64,000 nt of DNA from Desulfosporosinus nitroreducens (lineage in GTDB: Bacteria; Bacillota; Desulfitobacteriia; Desulfitobacteriales; Desulfitobacteriaceae). Positions 59,225 through 64,000 of the stretch are shown piece by piece. The notes below the pieces were generated by a model, which had not been told where the DNA came from, searched no databases, and was given only the letters and a program-made list of their open reading frames with translations. Within the stretch, counting starts at the first letter, position 1. Every line of letters begins with the position of its first letter. The stretch is from assembly GCF_023897015.1 (NCBI RefSeq), contig NZ_JAMHFY010000001.1, positions 62,001 to 126,000 on the forward strand, read 5' to 3'. Both the position numbers and the translations under genes were made by a program.

Positions 59225-60499
59225 TTAAAAATAAAAAATCAGAAGATAAACCATAGAAATGAAAATCGAAAGCAACATCAAGGGAAACGCGAATTTCATA
59301 AAGCCAATAAAAGGGATGTGGACTCCATTTTTCTCAGCCATGCCCGCAACAATAACATTCGCAGAAGCACCAATAAGGGTTCCATTTCCGCCTAAACAGG
59401 CTCCCAAAGATAACGCCCACCAGAGAGGTTCCAATCCAGTTTGCGAAATTCCCCCTAAGTCGCCCATTTGATGAATAAGAGGTATCATAGTCGCTACAAA
59501 AGGGATATTATCCACAAAGGCAGAGGCAATAGCCGAAAACCATAAAATCAGCATACCTGTCAGTGTGAAATTTCCAGCTGTGGCCGTGATTGCCCAATGG
59601 GCCATACTGTCTATTATACCCGTCTCAATCAGACCGCCAACCACAATAAAAAGCCCAATGAAGAAGAAGATTGTGGGCCATTCAACGGTTAATAAAATTT
59701 GTTCTGGCTCTTCTTTAGTAATAAACATTAAGAGGACACCACCTGATAAAGCAATCGTCGCCGATTCTAAATCTAAGGCCTGATGCGTGAAAAAGCCTAT
59801 TAAAATAAGACCCAGGACGAACAGACATTTTTTCAAGAGGGCAGAATCTTTTATCGCAGAAAGAGGATCGATCTTCATAAGATCTGCTTTAAGTTCATTC
59901 GATACTTTCATTTCATTCCGGTATATAAAATAAAAAACCGCCATGGTTGCGACATGAATGACTATAACAACAGGTGTTAAGTTGGTTATAAAATCAACAA
60001 ATCCCAAATGCGTTTGACTTCCAATCATTATATTCGGGGGGTCCCCGATTAAAGTAGCCGTTCCGCCAATGTTACTAGCAACTATCATGGCTACTAAAAA
60101 AGGCATTATCTTAAGATTGAGCTTATCATTAATGCTAAAAACTATCGGAACAATCAATAAAACCGTTGTAACATTATCAAGAAACGCAGAAAGTATGGCC
60201 GTGACGCTGGCCAAAGCTATTAAAATTCTAATCGGTTCCCCCTTAGCTAACCGAACCGCCTTCAAGCCCAGATACTCAAAAACTCCTGTTCGACGTGTAA
60301 TACCTACCACAATCATCATTCCAACCAACAGTCCCAAAGTATTCCAATCAATATGCTCGATTGCTTTTTCTTGAGCCAATACCCCCAAGAGAATCAGCAG
60401 CATGCCCCCGAGCAAAGCGGCAATTGTTCGATGGACTTTCTCAGAAAGAATCAAAGCATAAACAATAATAAAGACAATAATTGCAATATACGCCTGCAT
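59225..60499 (-). CDS. ArsB/NhaD-superfamily ion transporter
   Basis: 424 aa from ATG 60499 (AAGGAGG 8 nt upstream; the frame is open to 60541). About 11-12 helices. Signatures: F-L-D-N-V-T-T-V-L-L, S-N-I-G-G-T-A-T-L-I-G-D-P-P-N-I, A-F-V-D-N-I-P-F-V-A-T-M, and G-A-C-L-G-G-N-G-T-L-I-G-A-S-A-N-V. Family exports arsenite or exchanges Na+/H+ (NhaD). Next to a Na+-pumping pathway, a Na+/H+ role is attractive but unproven. Confidence 0.88.
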   Translation of the reverse strand: MQAYIAIIVFIIVYALILSEKVHRTIAALLGGMLLILLGVLAQEKAIEHIDWNTLGLLVGMMIVVGITRRTGVFEYLGLKAVRLAKGEPIRILIALASVTAILSAFLDNVTTVLLIVPIVFSINDKLNLKIMPFLVAMIVASNIGGTATLIGDPPNIMIGSQTHLGFVDFITNLTPVVIVIHVATMAVFYFIYRNEMKVSNELKADLMKIDPLSAIKDSALLKKCLFVLGLILIGFFTHQALDLESATIALSGGVLLMFITKEEPEQILLTVEWPTIFFFIGLFIVVGGLIETGIIDSMAHWAITATAGNFTLTGMLILWFSAIASAFVDNIPFVATMIPLIHQMGDLGGISQTGLEPLWWALSLGACLGGNGTLIGASANVIVAGMAEKNGVHIPFIGFMKFAFPLMLLSIFISMVYLLIFYF

Positions 60500-60759
60500 T
60501 ATTTTATCCTCCTTACAATAATCATTTGTCCCTGCATCCATGTATCGACTTACCAGATAGCCTACTCAATTTTTGCCCTGTGAATGAATTCACTCCCAAT
60601 ATCACTGAAGACCTTGATAATTCTCGATCGCCAATGCACGATTGCATATATAATCAATAATGCATAATGCGATTCATTATATTTTTAGTTACCTTGGATA
60701 TTGTCATCGTCTCTCAAATTAGGTCACTAAATCACTTCTTCCAATACTTCTATTTCTTT

Positions 60760-60841
60760 TGCATATATGCATTTCGATTTTAATCTCAAATTAAAATATA
60801 GCACTTTCCGAAAATTTTACAATATCTCTATGCATATATGC
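60760..60841. repeat. Two TGCATATATGC(A) palindromes
   Basis: TGCATATATGCA at 60760-60771 and TGCATATATGC at 60831-60841, about 70 nt apart, upstream of the NhaD-like gene. A related GCATATATAATC is at 60644. They could be regulator-binding sites. 60500-60759 holds no gene. Confidence 0.4.
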
Positions 60842-60883
60842 TGAATATTTTATTACTTATCCTCTTAATGAAAAAACTAAAGA

Positions 60884-60915
60884 ACGCTGGATACGCATAA
60901 GTTGCGTTCCAACGT
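60884..60915 (-). terminator. spoIVA terminator
   Basis: Imperfect stem ACG..TGGA..CGCA with TGCG..TCCA..CGT; the minus strand continues into TTTAGTTTTTT. It lies 37 nt beyond spoIVA. Confidence 0.65.
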
Positions 60916-60951
60916 CCTTTTTATATCCTTAATGCTTTTTGATTCAATGAC

Positions 60952-62436
60952 CTAAATGATTATGCAGATCAGGCCTCCGCTGCCATCATTAACAATCCGT
61001 TGCAAGGTGTCTTGGAGCTTGTTCTGAGCGTTTTCCGGCATCCGATAAAGTTTATTTTGGATACCTTCACGGACTAAGTCATGCAGTGATTTGCCAAAAA
61101 TATTCGATTCCCAGACTTTCTTGGGATCACTCTCAAACTCATCCAGCATGTACTTCACGAGCTCTTCCGCTTGCTTTTCTGTACCAATCAAAGGCGTAAT
61201 TTCGGTTGTAACATCTGCTCTTATAATATGCAACGATGGAGCGCTCGCTTTGAGTTTGATTCCATAATGTCCGCCTTGCTTTACTAGTTCGGGCTCATCA
61301 AGGAACATTTCTTCAAGTTGTGGTGTAACCACACCATATCCGTTAATTCGAACCTCCTCGATAGCCTGTGACAGTTTATCCCATTCCTTCTTACCTTTAC
61401 TATAGTCTAAAACTAAACGCAGTAAGGAATGATCGCCTTCAATTTCAATCCCTGTAAGATCTTGCAGAACAGTTTTAAAGAGCCCGTCAACAGCAGTGAT
61501 TTCTACATTGGCAATACCAGTGCCTAAGTTCATCTCTTTGAGGAGAACATCTTGGGCGTATTGGCAATCAGACAAGGCGTCTAAAGCCTGGTCGATATCT
61601 CTCAGACGTCTTACTCCGTCAATTGCTTTGCGAACTGTATCCTCAAAAGCAGCTCTAACTGCATGAGAGGGGTCAAGTTCCTCAACCCATTTTGGAAGGT
61701 CAATGTTTACTTCAGCTACAGGGAATTCATAAAGCACTTCTTCCAAAATCTGTGTTATATCTTCTTGGGCCATCTCAAGGCAATTCACCGGAATGACGGG
61801 TATTGCATATCTTTCCTCTAAGGAACGGCTTAGTTCCAGTGTATTTTCGGCATAGGGACGTGTCGTATTCAGTACTACCACAAACGGTTTTCCTAGTTGG
61901 CGAAGCTCAGTAATTACCCGTTCTTCAGCGTCTAGGTATGCTTCCCTGGGGATATCAGTGATTGATCCATCGGTAGTTATTACAACTCCGATCGTAGCAT
62001 GATCTGAAATTACTTTACGTGTTCCCATTTCAGCTGCATCTTGGAAAGACATAGGCTCGTCGCTCCATGATGTTTTCATCATGCGCGGCTCTTCGCCGTC
62101 TTCTGCATCATACCCCAAAGCGCCTTCCACACTGTATCCGACACAGTCAACCAATCGAACATTCATGTGAATCGAGTCTCGTACAACGATTTCCACCGAT
62201 TCTGATGGAATAAACTTAGGTTCCGTCGTTGTGATCGTTCTTCCAGTCCCGCTTTGAGGAAGCTCATCCTTAGCCCGCTCCCGCTCAAAGGCATCTTGGA
62301 TGTTGGGCAAGACCAGGAGGTCCATGAATCGTTTGATAAAGGTGGACTTTCCCGTACGGACTGGCCCAACGACACCGAGGTAGATATCGCCTCCTGTTCG
62401 TTCTGCGATATCCCTGAAAATGTCTAGTTTTTCCAT
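60952..62436 (-). CDS. spoIVA: Stage IV sporulation protein A
   Basis: 494 aa, matching SpoIVA (about 492). P-loop G-V-V-G-P-V-R-T-G-K-S-T-F; S-G-T-G-R-T-I-T-T-T-E-P-K-F-I-P; V-D-C-V-G-Y; the C-terminus ends G-G-L-I-C-I-I-I. The ATPase polymerises on the forespore surface as the base of the spore coat. Shows the host forms endospores. Confidence 0.98.
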   Translation of the reverse strand: MEKLDIFRDIAERTGGDIYLGVVGPVRTGKSTFIKRFMDLLVLPNIQDAFERERAKDELPQSGTGRTITTTEPKFIPSESVEIVVRDSIHMNVRLVDCVGYSVEGALGYDAEDGEEPRMMKTSWSDEPMSFQDAAEMGTRKVISDHATIGVVITTDGSITDIPREAYLDAEERVITELRQLGKPFVVVLNTTRPYAENTLELSRSLEERYAIPVIPVNCLEMAQEDITQILEEVLYEFPVAEVNIDLPKWVEELDPSHAVRAAFEDTVRKAIDGVRRLRDIDQALDALSDCQYAQDVLLKEMNLGTGIANVEITAVDGLFKTVLQDLTGIEIEGDHSLLRLVLDYSKGKKEWDKLSQAIEEVRINGYGVVTPQLEEMFLDEPELVKQGGHYGIKLKASAPSLHIIRADVTTEITPLIGTEKQAEELVKYMLDEFESDPKKVWESNIFGKSLHDLVREGIQNKLYRMPENAQNKLQDTLQRIVNDGSGGLICIII

Positions 62437-62561
62437 TGTTAATTTCCCTCCCTTTTGAGTGCTGTCCCAAAATTTGGGGAAGGGCCTCCACCTTAATCTC
62501 CCCTTCCACCTCCCAGTAACACGTGGATTCCAATAACTGGACTAGCACATTAAGCAGTATA

Positions 62562-62591
62562 AGTATATTGGCTGTTTGGGGCAAATATGAC
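62562..62591 (-). promoter_or_regulatory. Sigma-E-like promoter of spoIVA
   Basis: Minus strand GTCATATT (62584-62591), 14 nt, AATATACT (62562-62569), close to the mother-cell sigma-E pattern (TCATA...CATACANT). 125 nt upstream of the start. Confidence 0.65.
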
Positions 62592-62604
62592 AATACAACA
62601 AAAA

Positions 62605-62639
62605 ACGCAGAAAAGGCATTTAAACAACCTCTTCTACGT
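62605..62639 (-). terminator. gpsA terminator
   Basis: 12-bp stem (ACGTAGAAGAGG with CCTTTTCTGCGT, two G-U pairs), then a T run on the minus strand. Lies directly upstream of the spoIVA promoter. Confidence 0.75.
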
Positions 62640-62668
62640 CTATGTTCCTAAACACTAAAATATGTATA

Positions 62669-63682
62669 TTATCTTAACCAGCTCATCTCGACAACTTCTT
62701 CAAGTTCGTGACGTTTACCTCGCAACATCAAGTCTGCAACGGCAATTTTCGGATCGGCATTTTCAAATAAAACTTTATAGGCCTGCTCCGTAATTGGCAT
62801 AGCGATATTTTTCTCAATTCCAAGAAAGTGAGCTATACGAGTCGCTCTTACTCCTTCAACGACCATTCCGACCTCTCTCAGCACCGTTTCTAAAGGCTTG
62901 CCCTGACCGAGAGCGACTCCGGCGCGACGATTACGGCTATGAAGACTGGTACAAGTCACAATGAGGTCACCAACCCCTGATAATCCAGCAAAGGTCAGCG
63001 GATTCCCTCCCAAGGCTACGCCTAAACGGGCAATCTCTGCTAATCCTCTGGTCATTAGAGCCGCTTTTGTATTGTCTCCAAACCCTAGCCCCTCAGCAAT
63101 ACCTGTGCACAAAGCAATAACATTTTTTAAAGCCCCACCGAGTTCAACTCCGATAACATCCGGATTGGTATAGACTCTAAACTTCGGAGTCATCATCATA
63201 TCTTGAACAGTTTTCGCAGTCTCTACATCTGAGGCAACTACAACAGTCGTCGGCATATCCCTGCCGACCTCTTCAGCATGGCTGGGACCAGACAAAACAG
63301 CCACCGGATTGTTAGGCAACTCCTCAATCAATACTTCGGAGAGGCGGCAATGTGTTCCTTCTTCCATCCCTTTAGCTGTATTGACAACAATACAGCCTCT
63401 CCTCAAGAAGGGATTTATCATACGCGCAGCTTCTCGAACACTATGAGATGGAACACTCAAAACAACCAGATCCGCGTTTAAAAAAGAAAGATCTGTTGTA
63501 GGAAAAAGTCCTTGAGGCAGGACAACACCTGGTAAATAACGCTTATTTTCGTGTTGATTTCTCATGTTTTCCATTTCATCTGCATGGCGGCCAACAAGGG
63601 CAACCTGATGACCAGCCTTCGCCAAAAGAACTGCTAAAGCACTTCCCCAACTCCCAGCCCCATAAACTGCAATCTTAGGCAT
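62669..63682 (-). CDS. gpsA: NAD(P)H-dependent glycerol-3-phosphate dehydrogenase
   Basis: 337 aa. V-Y-G-A-G-S-W-G-S-A-L-A near the start, A-T/V-L-S-G-P-S-H-A-E-E-V, the catalytic Lys region G-A-L-K-N-V-I-A-L, and G-D-L-I-V-T-C-T-S. Makes sn-glycerol-3-phosphate for phospholipids. Usual partner of plsY, which is upstream. Confidence 0.97.
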   Translation of the reverse strand: MPKIAVYGAGSWGSALAVLLAKAGHQVALVGRHADEMENMRNQHENKRYLPGVVLPQGLFPTTDLSFLNADLVVLSVPSHSVREAARMINPFLRRGCIVVNTAKGMEEGTHCRLSEVLIEELPNNPVAVLSGPSHAEEVGRDMPTTVVVASDVETAKTVQDMMMTPKFRVYTNPDVIGVELGGALKNVIALCTGIAEGLGFGDNTKAALMTRGLAEIARLGVALGGNPLTFAGLSGVGDLIVTCTSLHSRNRRAGVALGQGKPLETVLREVGMVVEGVRATRIAHFLGIEKNIAMPITEQAYKVLFENADPKIAVADLMLRGKRHELEEVVEMSWLR

Positions 63683-63801
63683 TTACTTCCCCCCGTATCG
63701 ATATTTGATATTCGATATTAGAAGTTCGTGGTTCGTTCAACCTCAATTTCAAGCTTTTTGCTCTTCGAGCTATCGGGACTTCTTCGGACCTCGGTCTCCG
63801 C

Positions 63802-64000
63802 TTATTTTTTATCCCCAAATCGATGTTCTGTTCCATTCAGAACACGTTGAATATTAGCCCGATGAAGAACTAGTACTGCCAAGACAGCGACCACCGCAAA
63901 AACCCGATATTCAAACGGTTCTGGAAAAACAAAGACCATGATTAGAACCGTGAGAGCACCCGTAACCGAACCCATAGAAACATAACGTGTCAACCATACT
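63802..64000 (-). CDS. plsY: Glycerol-3-phosphate acyltransferase PlsY (3' part)
   Basis: C-terminal about 65 residues: [11 protein letters not shown] and [13 protein letters not shown], the end of PlsY. The reading frame stays open to the window edge, so the start lies beyond 64000. An intergenic segment of about 120 nt separates it from gpsA. Confidence 0.92.
   Translation of the reverse strand, partial: VWLTRYVSMGSVTGALTVLIMVFVFPEPFEYRVFAVVAVLAVLVLHRANIQRVLNGTEHRFGDKK

Noticed and set aside
63690-63801. Regulatory RNA between gpsA and plsY
   Set aside because: Some short repeats (GATATT, TTCG) are visible but no convincing stem-loop or terminator.

Overview
The window suggests a spore-forming, anaerobic, low-to-mid-GC Firmicute of the Desulfosporosinus/Desulfitobacterium (Peptococcaceae-like) type. 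The evidence is a spoIVA gene with a sigma-E-like promoter, Firmicute Shine-Dalgarno sites, a sodium-pumping glutaconyl-CoA decarboxylase, a TAXI-type TRAP transporter and sigma-54 enhancer-binding regulators. The genus is an inference from gene content, not from a marker sequence.

Positions 1 to about 31,285 are the right-hand part of an integrated tailed phage (HK97-type head) that ends in the 3' end of a tRNA-Pro(GGG) gene (31286-31362, minus). From right to left the order is: arm-type repeats and tyrosine integrase with a small duplicated arm-domain ORF, LexA/CI-like repressor, divergent operator region, Cro-like regulator, a 0.47 kb gene-free segment that looks like a structured non-coding RNA, XRE regulator, ORF6N/KilAC antirepressor, a radical SAM protein, many small zinc-ribbon and accessory ORFs chained by ATGA overlaps, two DNA methyltransferases, a Spo0A-C-like DNA-binding protein, an SMC-like ATPase, a PD-(D/E)XK nuclease with a possible annealing partner, a phage sliding clamp (DnaN), an O-like replication protein with an iteron-type origin inside its gene, SSB, RecU, a MazG-like pyrophosphohydrolase and a DUF5131 protein. 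An ArpU/sigma-like late regulator follows, then HNH endonucleases, small and large terminase, portal, prohead protease, major capsid and head-tail connector. Tail and lysis genes must lie left of position 1.

Positions 31,286 to about 60,900 are host chromosome dominated by one metabolic theme. On the minus strand an acyl-CoA dehydrogenase with glutaryl-CoA-dehydrogenase hallmarks, 3-hydroxybutyryl-CoA dehydrogenase, crotonase and thiolase form one operon. The Na+-pumping glutaconyl-CoA decarboxylase genes (small membrane subunit, beta, biotin carrier, alpha) form the next. Each is preceded by a near-identical -24/-12 (sigma-54) promoter. Together they would oxidise glutaryl-CoA to glutaconyl-CoA, decarboxylate it to crotonyl-CoA with export of Na+, and convert crotonyl-CoA to two acetyl-CoA. 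An ADP-forming acetate-CoA ligase with a TAXI/TRAP uptake system lies nearby and could recover ATP. Two CBS-PAS-AAA-HTH regulators flank the area; one has an intact sigma-54 contact loop and one has lost it. Because the decarboxylase carries biotin, the same region holds a ligase-only BirA, a regulatory BirA, and a BioY-EcfA-EcfT biotin uptake operon under a clear BirA operator. A thioesterase, a flavodoxin/ferredoxin protein, an unusual crotonase homologue and a NhaD/ArsB-type ion transporter complete the segment.

Positions 60,950-64,000 are conserved housekeeping genes: spoIVA, gpsA and the 3' part of plsY.

All functional statements come from reading motifs and gene order; no database search or folding program was run.
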